From assembly GCA_016699775.1 (NCBI GenBank), contig CP065010.1:310001-374000 (forward strand): a stretch of 64,000 bases of DNA. The letters are read 5' to 3'. The DNA comes from Candidatus Falkowbacteria bacterium. GTDB taxonomy: Bacteria; Patescibacteriota; Patescibacteriia; Patescibacteriales; Patescibacteriaceae. Position numbers and translations under genes: made by a program. Below, one piece after another: positions 31,425-40,113 of this stretch (positions are counted from its first letter, which is position 1; each line of letters starts with the position of its first letter). The notes beneath the pieces were generated by a model that worked only from the letters and a program-made list of their open reading frames with translations, was not told the DNA's origin and did not search any database.

Positions 31425-31730
31425 TTATTCTTTCCACTTATCCACATACTGACCAATTCCAAAGTTATTAAATTTATTTCTAAGTTTAGTATTTTTTAAC
31501 ATCCAGATAGCTAAAGTAGCGAAATTAATAAGATAACGATTACGAACTACTTTAAATTTTAAAATTCCAGAATCCAAACCTCTTCTGATGGTTTTTGATT
31601 GAACACCACCTAATTTCGCAGACTCAGAAACAGATAACCATATTGGGCTTATAGCCTCTGCCGGGGGATTTGAAATAATAGGTAATTTATTATTTTTTTT
31701 ATTTTTTACTTTATTATTTTCAGACTCCAT
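31425..31730 (-). CDS. Helix-turn-helix DNA-binding protein
   Basis: A 101-residue protein with a basic, Asn/Lys-rich N-terminus (VKNKKNNK) and an excisionase/MerR-like helix-turn-helix: IWLSVSESAKLGGVQSKTIRRGLDSGILKFKVVRNRYLI. This is the common form used by small repressors and plasmid or phage regulators. Three palindromes containing AGTCTA (31743-31762, 31798-31817, 31842-31856) lie directly upstream and are likely its own operators. The target genes are not clear; the sigma-factor gene 500 bases away on the other strand is a candidate. Confidence 0.75.
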   Translation of the reverse strand: MESENNKVKNKKNNKLPIISNPPAEAISPIWLSVSESAKLGGVQSKTIRRGLDSGILKFKVVRNRYLINFATLAIWMLKNTKLRNKFNNFGIGQYVDKWKE

Positions 31731-31742
31731 ATTCAGGATTTA

Positions 31743-31762
31743 AGTCTACATAATTGTAGACT
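31743..31762. promoter_or_regulatory. Perfect 20-base palindrome (operator 1)
   Basis: AGTCTACA-TAAT-TGTAGACT, perfect arms of eight bases, 13 bases upstream of the helix-turn-helix gene start. Confidence 0.65.
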
Positions 31763-31797
31763 AATGATGATTTATATAGTAAAATATATTATTTTTA

Positions 31798-31817
31798 AGT
31801 CTATAAATTCGTAGACT
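31798..31817. promoter_or_regulatory. Palindrome with AGTCTA arms (operator 2)
   Basis: AGTCTA-TAAATTCG-TAGACT, same outer arms and same 20-base length as operator 1, centre to centre 55 bases. Confidence 0.6.
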
Positions 31818-31827
31818 TATCTCTTGA

Positions 31828-31865
31828 TTCTAATCATTCTTTAGACTTTAAGTCTAGATTAGAAT
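31828..31865. promoter_or_regulatory. Nested inverted repeat (operator 3)
   Basis: TAGACT-TTA-AGTCTA (31842-31856), half sites in the opposite order, inside larger arms ATTCTAATC (31828-31836) and GATTAGAAT (31857-31865). Confidence 0.5.
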
Positions 31866-31918
31866 GGACTTAACTTCTATTTTACAGCTTTTCTATAATA
31901 TTGCAAGTGGAATTGCTT

Positions 31919-31964
31919 GTCATCCCCGCCTGCCTGCCGGTAGGTAGGTGTAGACGGGGATCCT
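31919..31964. repeat. REP-like palindrome (GTCATCC family)
   Basis: GTCATCCCCG (31919) and CGGGGATC (31955-31962), with an inner CCTGCCTGCC/GGTAGGTAGG type stem. Confidence 0.7.
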
Positions 31965-31965
31965 G

Positions 31966-32131
31966 TCGTTATTATGACTATGAATTTAAATTTTTCAAAT
32001 ATGTAATCAGATGTTATTTGAACAAGTCAGTGGTTTAGTTTGATTTTATATATTTATCTATTTTGTTGTTTTTAATTTTGTATTTGCCTGTTTTTACCTA
32101 TTTTAGTAATTGCTCTACTGATGACACTTCC
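31966..32131. other. AT-rich intergenic stretch
   Basis: Between the palindromes and the sigma-factor promoter I see no gene or clear structure, only AT-rich sequence. Confidence 0.4.
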
Positions 32132-32160
32132 TTGTCATTTTATCTCTCTTATGGTATATT
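32132..32160 (+). promoter_or_regulatory. Promoter of the ECF sigma gene
   Basis: TTGTCA (32132-32137), 17 bases, TATATT (32155-32160). A hairpin with ACCC.../...GGGT arms near 32197-32223 lies in the leader. Confidence 0.5.
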
Positions 32161-32255
32161 GTGAGGATTAATAGGGGAATATTGATAGTATTTTTTACCC
32201 CTTGTTTAGCACTAAAAGGGTTACTGTAACACTTTTATTTTTTTTTCGTAATCTA

Positions 32256-32846
32256 ATGGTAAGTCTAAAAGAGACCTTATTTGGAGGGGAAGCAGAACTC
32301 TTCTTAAGGCTAAAAAAACATAAAGATAAACAGGCTTTTATTGAAGCGTATGATCTGTATATTGAGCAGATATGCCGCTTCATATACTTTAAAGTTGGGA
32401 ACCGAGAGGAAGCTGAGGATATTGCCTCAATGGTTTTTTTAAAGTGCTGGAATTATGTCTATGAAGGCAATTTAGGTGATTACCATACTTTAAAATCATT
32501 ATTATATAAGATTGCTCGCAATACGATTATTGATCATTATCGAAAGAATCAAAATCGTAAGAGTGTATCTTTGGATGATATTGCTCAAACTTCTGCAGCG
32601 ATTGATACTGATTCAAGTCCAGAAGAAAAGGCAGCCGTGGCTTTTGACTTTCAAAAAGTTATAGAAGAAAAGTTACCGCTCTTAAAAGAAGAATACCGTG
32701 AAGTAATCATTCTACGTTTTATCAACGAACTTTCAATCACAGAAATTGCTGCTGTGCTTGGTAAGACAAATGGAAATATTAGAGTTATTATTCACCGAGC
32801 TTTAGAATCACTTCAGCAATTAGTCAAAGAAGATAATCAAGATTAA
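32256..32846 (+). CDS. ECF RNA polymerase sigma factor
   Basis: Alternative sigma factor. ATG 32256 gives 196 residues (MVSLKETLFGGEAELFLRLK); an earlier ATG at 32202 adds 18 hydrophobic residues that do not fit the family. Sigma region 2: FIEAYDLYIEQICRFIYFKVG and REEAEDIASMVFLKCWNYV, then LLYKIARNTIIDHYRKNQNR. Region 4: LPLLKEEYREVIILRFINELSITEIAAVLGKTNGNIRVIIHRALESL. The next gene encodes its probable anti-sigma partner, a common CPR arrangement. Confidence 0.93.
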   Translation: MVSLKETLFGGEAELFLRLKKHKDKQAFIEAYDLYIEQICRFIYFKVGNREEAEDIASMVFLKCWNYVYEGNLGDYHTLKSLLYKIARNTIIDHYRKNQNRKSVSLDDIAQTSAAIDTDSSPEEKAAVAFDFQKVIEEKLPLLKEEYREVIILRFINELSITEIAAVLGKTNGNIRVIIHRALESLQQLVKEDNQD

Positions 32847-32914
32847 TAAAATTGTTACATTATTATAGGTTTATATTTCTATATAATCCTGTAACAATTT
32901 AATAAATTTATTAT

Positions 32915-33706
32915 ATGAATGAAAAAGACTTAGTTCGCCATCTCTCAAGTCTTAAAGATATGTCTCCTCGTGCCGATTGGGTCCGCCAAAATCGCGAGGT
33001 TTTGTCATATCAAATTTTTAATGGCCAAGAATCAGTCGCAACTGAGCTTGGATTTTTCAGTCGTTTAAATTTATTAACCCACCGTTTATTGCAACCTACA
33101 CCAATTGCTGCCTTAATTCTTTTATTTTTTGTAGGAAGTGGTTTTGTTAGTATCCGTGCCTCACAGAAGACTACGCCAAATGATGTTTTATATATTGCTA
33201 AAATAATTAGTGAGAAGACTGAATATGCAGCAACCTTTGATGAAAAGGCTAAGGCTCAATTAAATGTCCAATTTGCAAAAAACCGAGCAGCTGAATTAAG
33301 TATGATTGTTGGTAACTCTACAGAAACTAATTCTACTGATCCACGAGTACAAGAATTGTCAGATAGTTTTAAGAAGGAAATTGCCTCTGTCCGTGAACGA
33401 CTTACTCGACTACAAGAAGAAGAAGCTAGACAGGCAACCATTGACGCTCAATCTCAGTCAAGACAAAAAATGAATATTACTACCAAGAAAAATACAGAAA
33501 CTACCGATCCGGCTGATACAAAAACCCCTGAAGATGCTACCGGAGAAAGTGAAGTCTTTAGTGCTGATTCCAGTAAAGATGAAAAGGGAATTGAGATTTC
33601 AATGCCAGTATCCAGTCAAAAAGTATTAGAAGAAGCAGAAAAGCTGTTTAATGAAAAAAATTATAATGAAGCTGTCAGTAAATTAGGAGAAATAATAATT
33701 AAATAA
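32915..33706 (+). CDS. DUF5667-type putative anti-sigma membrane protein
   Basis: Protein of 263 residues. An N-terminal cytoplasmic part (residues 1-62; SPRADWVRQNREVL) is followed by a membrane helix (LLQPTPIAALILLFFVGSGFV) and a DUF5667-like outer part: ASQKTTPNDVLYIAKIISEKT and KAKAQLNVQFAKNRAAELS. A long Thr/Asp-rich linker and a short helical end (VLEEAEKLFNEKNYNEAVSKLG) close it. Its place right after the sigma factor suggests control of that factor. The anti-sigma role is inferred from context. Confidence 0.75.
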   Translation: MNEKDLVRHLSSLKDMSPRADWVRQNREVLSYQIFNGQESVATELGFFSRLNLLTHRLLQPTPIAALILLFFVGSGFVSIRASQKTTPNDVLYIAKIISEKTEYAATFDEKAKAQLNVQFAKNRAAELSMIVGNSTETNSTDPRVQELSDSFKKEIASVRERLTRLQEEEARQATIDAQSQSRQKMNITTKKNTETTDPADTKTPEDATGESEVFSADSSKDEKGIEISMPVSSQKVLEEAEKLFNEKNYNEAVSKLGEIIIK

Positions 33707-33739
33707 CGTTAGTAATAGAACATTAACAATTCGCCTGAT

Positions 33740-34384
33740 ATGTCTTATGTAGAACGTCTCGTAGTAAGTGAAGAGGAGAAACAAACACTTTTATATGATG
33801 AACATATAATTCGTTATGAATTAGTAAGGCCATTTGTCAGTAATAAAATTGTTTTGGATATTGCCTCTGGGTCTGGTTATGGGGCTGATATACTTGCTCA
33901 AGCCGGAGCTAAAAAGGTGATTGGTATTGATATTGATGAGCAGGCGGTTGCCGAAGCCCAGAAACGCTATGGCTCCAATCAGATTGAATTTAAGGTCGGT
34001 AAAACAATAGAAGGCGTTGAGAAGTTAGATATAACTGATAATAGTATTGAAGTTATTGCCTGTTTTGAAACTATCGAACATATTAAGGACTATAAAGGTT
34101 TTTTACAAGAATTGGCACGGGTGCTAACGGCTGAAGGTGTCACATTTATTTCCACCCCAAATCGTGACGTCTTTGGCCAGAAGAATCCGTTTCATATAAA
34201 AGAATTTACAAAAAAAGAATTTATAGAAGAATTACAAAATCATTTTAGTTTTGTCACTGTTCTTGAACAAAAGAATGGTCTAGCTAGTGTGATTTCTGGG
34301 TCAGGTGAGCAAAAGATTTTAGTTCAAGAAAAAAAAACACAAAACATTAAAACAAAAATAATCATTTTGTATTTTGTTATTTAA
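33740..34384 (+). CDS. SAM-dependent methyltransferase
   Basis: Class I methyltransferase of 214 residues. Motif I is VLDIASGSGYGADILAQAGA, motif II VIGIDIDEQAVAEAQKRY, and the acceptor region IEVIACFETIEHIKDYKGFLQELARVL with FISTPNRDVFGQKNPFHIKEF. The EHI..Y..FL..L.R pattern is usual for methyltransferases of glycan or lipid pathways, but the substrate is unknown. It begins 33 bases after the anti-sigma gene and may be part of that transcript. Confidence 0.9.
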   Translation: MSYVERLVVSEEEKQTLLYDEHIIRYELVRPFVSNKIVLDIASGSGYGADILAQAGAKKVIGIDIDEQAVAEAQKRYGSNQIEFKVGKTIEGVEKLDITDNSIEVIACFETIEHIKDYKGFLQELARVLTAEGVTFISTPNRDVFGQKNPFHIKEFTKKEFIEELQNHFSFVTVLEQKNGLASVISGSGEQKILVQEKKTQNIKTKIIILYFVI

Positions 34385-34418
34385 AAGTTTGGTTTTTTAC
34401 TATATATATAGTAGTTCA

Positions 34419-34446
34419 TTGCAGTTAGGTAGTGAATTGATATATC
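34419..34446 (+). promoter_or_regulatory. Candidate promoter of the S-layer-like gene
   Basis: TTGCAG (34419-34424), 16 bases, TATATC (34441-34446). It would give a leader of about 507 bases. Weak boxes; the structured leader after it is the main support. Confidence 0.35.
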
Positions 34447-34452
34447 TATAGT

Positions 34453-34959
34453 AACGCTCTTTTCGAAGAGTGGCAGTATAGAGAAAGACTGGATTTGGTC
34501 TTTGACTGAATTCAGCAGTATGGCCCGAAAGGTCGAAGTTCGTTTTTATAACGAATTGTTGTACTCAATATTTTACAGTGTAAAATATTGCCTTATAAAC
34601 CTTATATATTTTTGAAAAGCTCTCATCAAAACTTTGTACAAAGTAGCGATGAGCACATTCAATTACTGAGTGTGGAATACATCAATTTTGCTTTTCTCCG
34701 CGTCAACTAAAACATAAGTTTAAAAGTTATAAAGTTTGTCATCCCCGCGAAGGCGGGGATCTGGAGTTATAAAGTATATGTTTTTCTTCATAACTTTATA
34801 AACATTATAACCTTCTACTATGTGATGATCGTGGAGTAGTGAATTCCCCCCATAATTTGCTCTCTAGCGTTAATAAAGCTTATGCTTTTGTTGATGCGGG
34901 GAAGCGGGATTCCGATTGATGTGCGCGGTTTTCAAGAATTCTAAAGGATTAAATTACGT
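34453..34959 (+). promoter_or_regulatory. Long structured leader of the S-layer-like gene
   Basis: About 500 bases without a gene but full of hairpins: CTCTT-TTCG-AAGAG (34458-34471), AAGAC/GTCTT (34485-34502), TTCGTT/AACGAA (34549-34565), CAATATTTTAC-AGT-GTAAAATATTG (34566-34592), CTCATC/GATGAG around ACTTTGTACAAAGT (34622-34657), and a REP palindrome (34738-34761). A ribosome site AAAGGA lies near 34943. Long leaders are known to stabilise S-layer mRNAs in other bacteria; here that role is inferred. Confidence 0.5.
34738..34761. repeat. REP-like palindrome (GTCATCC family)
   Basis: GTCATCCCCGC-GAAG-GCGGGGATC; the same form as at 25391 and 31919, inside the long leader. Confidence 0.75.
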
Positions 34960-37900
34960 ATGAATAATACATTACGAAAGATTTTTACTTTCGCTCTTGT
35001 AGTAGCTACTGTTGTTTCGACCAGTGGTATTTTATCGGTTAATTCCGTTAAAGCTGCTGCTCCTGACATGAGCTTAATCAAGATGAGCGGTTTATCAACC
35101 GTTTATTACCTCAAAGGAAGTAAGCGATATGTGTTCCCAAATTCAAAAACTTACATGACTTGGTACCGTGACTTTAGTTCAGTTATGACTATTTCTCAGT
35201 CAGAACTTGAAAGCTACCCATTGGGTGGTAACGTTACATACCGACCAGGTGTAAAACTTGTTAAGATTACAACTGATCCAAAGGTATATGCTGTTGACAG
35301 CAACCGTACTTTGCGATCAATCGTTAGTGAAGCTAATGCTATCAGCCTTTGGGGTTCAAACTGGGCCTCTATGGTTGAAGACGTTCCAGATGCATTCTTT
35401 ACCAACTACAATGTCGGCACTCCTTTGACTGCTGGTATGTATGGTACTGGACAGTTAGCTAAATTAGCTAATAGTTCTGAAGTTAACTATTTTGACGGTT
35501 CATCATGGCGCAAGTTCTCAGGCGAATCTGCATTTAATGCAAACCGCTTTAGCTTTGCTCACGTTGCAACTGCTCCATCTAGCTGGACTTCATTCTCTCC
35601 TGTTGGATCTATGATTTCCGGTGTCGAAGCTTCTTTGATTGACACAGCTTCTGGTGCAGGTGGTGTTGTTAGTACTGGTTCTGGTTTGACTGTTGCTTTG
35701 TCAGCAAGCACTCCAGCCTCTACTACTTACATCCGTGACACTGGCGCTGCTCACTCTCAAGCTTTAGCTCCATTCACTGCTTTAAATTTCACTGCTGCTA
35801 ACGATGGCGATGTCATTGTTAATACAGTTAAATTAACTCGCAGTGGTATCTCTACAGATACTGATCTAGGTACTGTATATTTGTTTGACGGTAATACGAT
35901 GATTGCAGAACATACTTCAATCTCAAATAAAGTTATTACTTTCAACAATAGTAATGGTTTGTTTACTGTTACTAAGGGTGCTACTCGTAACTTAATGGTC
36001 AAAGCTGATATTTCAAATGCAAACGCTAATGTCCCAGGAATTATCCTAGGTGTTAATGCTGCTTCTGATATCGTAGCCTCAGGTGCAACTGTAACTGGTT
36101 CATTCCCAATGAATGGTAATCAGATGGCAGTTAACACTGTTGCTGACCTTGGTTATGCAAACATTACTTCTTTCACAACCTACCCTGCAACTATTGATCC
36201 AGGTTTGTTAAACCAGGAACTATGGCGCTTTGGTATCACTGCCAACGATCAGGATATGGCTGTTGAACAGATTAAGTTAACAGGTGTTGGAACTGTTTCA
36301 ACAACTGACTTAGCTAACTTCAAATTGGAAGTTGGTGGCGTTCAAGTAAGCACAACAGCTGCTACTATGAATGCTTCAAAGGAAATTGTATTTGCCTTTG
36401 CTACTCCATGGGTTATTACTAGTGGTCAAACCAAAACTGTTGTCCTAAAGGGTGACGTTTTGAACGGAACAGGCCGAACTTTCAAGTTCACTATTCGAAA
36501 GTCTGCTGACGTTATGGTCAAAGATAATAGCTATGGTGTATATGTTGCTCCAATGAAGAGTGGCTCAGCCTTCTCATTAGTTGAACCAACAACCGGTTCT
36601 GGTACTTCTATTAATAACGGTACTATAACTGTGTCTGTTTCTTCAGATTCTCCAACAGGAAATGTTCCATCTGCTGGAACAAACATTCCTTTGGCTCGTT
36701 TTGACTACAAAGCTAATGGTGAAGATGTAAAAGTCACAACCGTTAGAGTTTCAGTTAATGAAGAATCAAGCGACTTAAACATTAAGAATGGTAAATTGTA
36801 TTTCAATGGTTCACAGGTTGGATCAACTGACACAGTTGTTACTGATGCAACTGAAAATGCCTTCACAATGACTCAGGTCATTACTGCTGGCACAACTGGT
36901 GTCTTTGAATATCGTGCTGATATCGTAAATAATGCTGATAATACAGGTTTGGCTTCTGGTCAAACTTTAGTAGTCAGCTTGATTGCAGGATCAACTGATG
37001 CAACTGGACAGTCTTCACTTTCCAGTATCGCAACTTCTGCAGCTACTGCAAGAACTATGACTGTTAGAACTGGCTTATTGACTGTTGCCAAGAATCTTTC
37101 TTTGGGTAACTTCACAGTAGCCCAGCCAACTGGCGTTGTAGGTGCTACAAATACAAAGGTTGCTTCCATGATCATTACCGCCGGCTCTGCCGAAGGTGCA
37201 ACAGTCACTCAGATTGTTGTTGGTGATGATGGTGATCAAACTGATTCTGAATTTGGTGCCAACTTCCAGAACCTGACTTTGAAGAGTGCTGCTGGTGTAG
37301 CTTTGGCTACTACTCAAGGTACTTTGTCAACAGCAACAGGTGCTGACTTTACATTCAGTCTAAGCCCAGCTATTACTGTTGCTGCAGGTGCACAATATGT
37401 AGTTGATGTCTATGCGGATATCTTAACTGGTGCCACTGGATTTACAACTACTGGTGAACCAGGTCTAGAATTCGTTAACTTAAGCGCAACAAGCTTGGTA
37501 ACAAGCACAGACGCTTACCCAACTGCTACCATTGCTAATTTGCAAGAAAACGTAATTGTAGCTGGTGGTTCGTTGACTATAACTACTGATTCCAATACTC
37601 CTATTGCTACTCAGATGGTTATGGGTTCAACAGATCAGGAATTTGCTCGTTATAAGTTTGCTGCTGGAACTTCTGAAGACGTTAATGTTAACAGAATTGA
37701 AATTTCAGACAGCTCAACTAACAGCGAGAACTTGAATAACATTTATCTTTGGGATGTTACTTCAGGAACTCCTGTCCCAGTAGGTGGAACTATTGCTGCT
37801 TTTGACGCAAGTCATAATGCTACCTTTAACTTAGCTACTCCTTGGGTAATTGCTAAGGGTACAAATAGAACATTGGTGGTTGGAGCTTCTGTTAATCCTT

Positions 37901-38619
37901 TCCCAAATGCAACTTCTAATGATTCTGTTACTTTAGCAATCAGTTCAAACGCTGACGTTGACAGTATTGGCGCTGCTTCTGGTACCGCTATTACTGAAAC
38001 CGTTACATCTGCTACTGGTACAGCTCAAACTGTAGTTAAGACTAAGCTTTCAGTTACAAAGGCTAGTGATACTCCTTCTGGAGCTTCAACTGGATCTTTG
38101 GCTCAAACTGTTGCTAAGTTCAATGTTACAAACTCAGCTAACGTCGGTACATATGACGCTACATTAAAGTCTTTGACTGTTAATATGGCTTCAACTATTG
38201 CTAACACTGCTGACAGTCTTAAGTACGTAACATTCTACAAAGACTCAGTTTCTGGTACTGCACCTAATCAAGGTAACTCTGGTGTAGGTTCTGGTAATGC
38301 ATTAGCTTCAATTGGTGTTGAAGATGTTGACAACGCAACTAACCCTTGTACAACAGCTGCCCAATTGACTTGTGTAACTGCTAGTCCTGTAACTAAGTTC
38401 ACCAACACAGCAATTCTTGACGCCGCATTTACGGACGTTACAATTGCTTCTGGTGCTACCAAGACAATTATCGTTGTAGCTGATACTGATGACGCTGCAA
38501 CTGGTAAGAACTTCTCTGCTGGTATTGCTTCTGACGGTATTATCTGGAGTGACGGTGTTACTTCAGCTCTTACTTCTGTTAATAGCTTACCAATCATTGG
38601 AAGTACTTTGACTTACTAA
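34960..38619 (+). CDS. Probable S-layer or major surface protein
   Basis: Exported protein of 1219 residues. Signal peptide at 1-33 (TFALVVATVVSTSGILSVNSVKAAA). Residues 38-115 are the CPR surface module YYLKGSKRYVFPNSKTYMTWY and SYPLGGNVTYRPGVKLVKI, TDPKVYAVDSNRTLR. From about 220 to the end there are repeated beta-sandwich units of 100-130 residues, each with a SDSPTG/SNTPIA-type start and VNxxxxRIxxS patterns. Thr, Ala, Ser and Asn dominate; only two Cys. Codon use is richer in AAC, TTC, GAC and ACC than in the neighbours, a sign of very high expression. It has a long leader and a strong terminator. Confidence 0.8.
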   Translation: MNNTLRKIFTFALVVATVVSTSGILSVNSVKAAAPDMSLIKMSGLSTVYYLKGSKRYVFPNSKTYMTWYRDFSSVMTISQSELESYPLGGNVTYRPGVKLVKITTDPKVYAVDSNRTLRSIVSEANAISLWGSNWASMVEDVPDAFFTNYNVGTPLTAGMYGTGQLAKLANSSEVNYFDGSSWRKFSGESAFNANRFSFAHVATAPSSWTSFSPVGSMISGVEASLIDTASGAGGVVSTGSGLTVALSASTPASTTYIRDTGAAHSQALAPFTALNFTAANDGDVIVNTVKLTRSGISTDTDLGTVYLFDGNTMIAEHTSISNKVITFNNSNGLFTVTKGATRNLMVKADISNANANVPGIILGVNAASDIVASGATVTGSFPMNGNQMAVNTVADLGYANITSFTTYPATIDPGLLNQELWRFGITANDQDMAVEQIKLTGVGTVSTTDLANFKLEVGGVQVSTTAATMNASKEIVFAFATPWVITSGQTKTVVLKGDVLNGTGRTFKFTIRKSADVMVKDNSYGVYVAPMKSGSAFSLVEPTTGSGTSINNGTITVSVSSDSPTGNVPSAGTNIPLARFDYKANGEDVKVTTVRVSVNEESSDLNIKNGKLYFNGSQVGSTDTVVTDATENAFTMTQVITAGTTGVFEYRADIVNNADNTGLASGQTLVVSLIAGSTDATGQSSLSSIATSAATARTMTVRTGLLTVAKNLSLGNFTVAQPTGVVGATNTKVASMIITAGSAEGATVTQIVVGDDGDQTDSEFGANFQNLTLKSAAGVALATTQGTLSTATGADFTFSLSPAITVAAGAQYVVDVYADILTGATGFTTTGEPGLEFVNLSATSLVTSTDAYPTATIANLQENVIVAGGSLTITTDSNTPIATQMVMGSTDQEFARYKFAAGTSEDVNVNRIEISDSSTNSENLNNIYLWDVTSGTPVPVGGTIAAFDASHNATFNLATPWVIAKGTNRTLVVGASVNPFPNATSNDSVTLAISSNADVDSIGAASGTAITETVTSATGTAQTVVKTKLSVTKASDTPSGASTGSLAQTVAKFNVTNSANVGTYDATLKSLTVNMASTIANTADSLKYVTFYKDSVSGTAPNQGNSGVGSGNALASIGVEDVDNATNPCTTAAQLTCVTASPVTKFTNTAILDAAFTDVTIASGATKTIIVVADTDDAATGKNFSAGIASDGIIWSDGVTSALTSVNSLPIIGSTLTY

Positions 38620-38655
38620 TCATTTAGTAGCTCAAATCTAAAAGAAGCAATTCTT

Positions 38656-38697
38656 TTATACCCCTTCTGTCATTTGACAGGAGGGGTATTTTCTTTG
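38656..38697 (+). terminator. Terminator of the S-layer-like gene
   Basis: ATACCCCT-TCTGTC-ATTT-GACAGG-AGGGGTAT stem with TTTTCTTTG after it; one of the strongest in the window. Confidence 0.9.
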
Positions 38698-38706
38698 CTT
38701 TTTTGC

Positions 38707-38734
38707 TTGATATTTTTGGTAAAAATGCTATACT
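38707..38734 (+). promoter_or_regulatory. Promoter of the TPR gene
   Basis: TTGATA (38707-38712), 16 bases, TATACT (38729-38734). The predicted start coincides with ATG 38741, so the mRNA would be leaderless. Confidence 0.6.
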
Positions 38735-38740
38735 TTTTGT

Positions 38741-39418
38741 ATGAATATACAAAAAAATAAATCAATTTTTGTTATAATAATTTGTCTATTAGTATTAATT
38801 GGGGCAGGATATATTACCTATTCAAAGGGGTATTTTAACTATTGGCAAAAAGAGACAGGTAATGTAACAAATCAAGATCAAAAAAATCCTGATGAAGAAA
38901 TAAAGTTTACTGATGAAGAAGTTAAACAGTATGAACAGTATCTAAAAGATGCCTCGCCATTAATATTAGCTGGCGATAATGGGAATAAAGAGTCATATTT
39001 AAAGGCTATTGAGTTATATGAAAAAGCGGCCGCTATTGGCAATAATAATGTTTGGATACCATTTTTAAATATTGGTAATATTTATAAAAAAATGGGGGAG
39101 TATGATAAAGCTGAAGAAGCATATAATAAAGCTTTAGAAATTTCAAAGTATGGAAGTGAAACAGTCTATTTGCAAAAGATTGATTTATATCAATATTATT
39201 TGAAAAAATCTAATGAGGATGTAATTAAGATTTATGAAGAGGCCTTATCAACATTAGTTGAAAATGGAAATATAGTTGTAAGGTATTCTGGTTTTTTGCG
39301 TGATATTGGAGAAAATGAAAAGGCTTTAGAATATTATAAAATTCTTCTTGATCGATTCCCGGAAAATGAGTTATATAAAGAAGAAATAGCAAAGCTTGAA
39401 GCAAAGATACAGAAATAG
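38741..39418 (+). CDS. TPR-repeat protein with N-terminal anchor
   Basis: Protein of 225 residues. One membrane helix (residues 9-27, FVIIICLLVLIGAGYITYS), then an acidic linker and TPR units: AIELYEKAAAIGNNNVWIPF, LNIGNIYKKMGEYDKAEEAY-NKALEI, and RDIGENEKALEYYKILLDRFPEN. It is expected to face outward and act as a scaffold for protein contacts. No enzyme motif. It lies between the S-layer-like gene and the coiled-coil cluster, with its own promoter and terminator. Confidence 0.85.
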   Translation: MNIQKNKSIFVIIICLLVLIGAGYITYSKGYFNYWQKETGNVTNQDQKNPDEEIKFTDEEVKQYEQYLKDASPLILAGDNGNKESYLKAIELYEKAAAIGNNNVWIPFLNIGNIYKKMGEYDKAEEAYNKALEISKYGSETVYLQKIDLYQYYLKKSNEDVIKIYEEALSTLVENGNIVVRYSGFLRDIGENEKALEYYKILLDRFPENELYKEEIAKLEAKIQK

Positions 39419-39443
39419 TTTTAATCAATTGTTTTAAAATATT

Positions 39444-39475
39444 CAACCCTCTCCTCACGGAGGGGGTTGTTTTTT
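39444..39475 (+). terminator. Terminator of the TPR gene
   Basis: CAACCC...GGGTTG arms with inner CC/GG pairs and TTTTTT after. Confidence 0.8.
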
Positions 39476-39598
39476 GTTATGCATAATTTTCCTTGTAAAA
39501 TTTGTTCTACTTAATAAATGGCTAAGATAAAAGTTTATTTTTTTATTTTTTCTATTATTTGCCACCACTTTTTCTTTTTGTTAGACTGGGAATATTCC

Positions 39599-39622
39599 CT
39601 CCATAATTTTTAAATTTTGGAG
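39599..39622 (+). promoter_or_regulatory. Start-site hairpin of coiled-coil copy 2
   Basis: CTCCA (39599-39603) pairs with TGGAG (39618-39622), extended by A/T pairs; it ends one base before ATG 39624. TTTTTGTTAGACTGG at 39575-39589 is shared with copy 1 at the same distance. Confidence 0.6.
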
Positions 39623-39623
39623 T

Positions 39624-39944
39624 ATGAAATTTATCACTGAAGAAGAATTTATGGAATATATGGATGTACTATTAGAATCTTTTTCTAGATTAGAACAAAA
39701 GATAGATGATAGATTTGATAGGATTGATGAAAAATTTGCTTCTATTGATCAGAAGTTTGCAGTGATTGACAGAAATTTTGAAAAAGTCTTCCAAGAACTG
39801 AATTATCACAGCTCTCGGCTTAAGTATATAGAAGAGAATATGGTACATAAGTACCAATTCAACAGCCTGGTCGGTATTCTTGAGCGTAAGAAAGTTATCA
39901 CCAACTTTGATGCTAGTCATGTTTTGTATAGGCCTAGTGAGTGA
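39624..39944 (+). CDS. Coiled-coil protein, copy 2
   Basis: A 106-residue member of the same family: start MKFITEEEFMEYMDVLLESF, coiled coil with seven-residue repeats (FDRIDEKFASIDQKFAVIDR), then the conserved end MVHKYQFNSLVGILERKKVI and FDASHVLY. The repeat part differs in length from the other copies, while the two ends are conserved. This pattern fits a rod with two fixed contact surfaces. No known family is recognised. Confidence 0.8.
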   Translation: MKFITEEEFMEYMDVLLESFSRLEQKIDDRFDRIDEKFASIDQKFAVIDRNFEKVFQELNYHSSRLKYIEENMVHKYQFNSLVGILERKKVITNFDASHVLYRPSE

Positions 39945-39971
39945 AGTAAAGGTCATTGCGTTAATTACAAC

Positions 39972-40020
39972 CAGATCCCCGTTTGCACGGGGATGACAGA
40001 GGAAAGACCGGGATGACAGT
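39972..40020. repeat. REP-like palindrome, inverted, with extra half unit
   Basis: GATCCCCG (39974-39981) and CGGGGATGACA (39988-39998), then a second CGGGATGACA near 40009-40018. Confidence 0.75.
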
Positions 40021-40059
40021 GGAGAGTCAAAATGACATGCTAAAAAACTAATTTTACCC

Positions 40060-40085
40060 CTCCTTAACTATTAATTTTTAAGGAG
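40060..40085 (+). promoter_or_regulatory. Start-site hairpin of coiled-coil copy 3
   Basis: CTCCTTAA (40060-40067) pairs perfectly with TTAAGGAG (40078-40085). One base later the usual ATG is replaced by ATA (40087-40089). Confidence 0.6.
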
Positions 40086-40113
40086 TATAAAATTTATTAC
40101 TGAAGAAGAATTT

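Noticed and set aside
31438..31446. Perfect DnaA box TTATCCACA
   Set aside because: It lies in the coding end of the helix-turn-helix gene (Val-Asp-Lys-Trp codons) and stands alone, so it is not evidence for an origin.
36960..38597. Antisense reading frames inside the S-layer-like gene
   Set aside because: They mirror the codon pattern of the sense gene and have no ribosome sites or family features.
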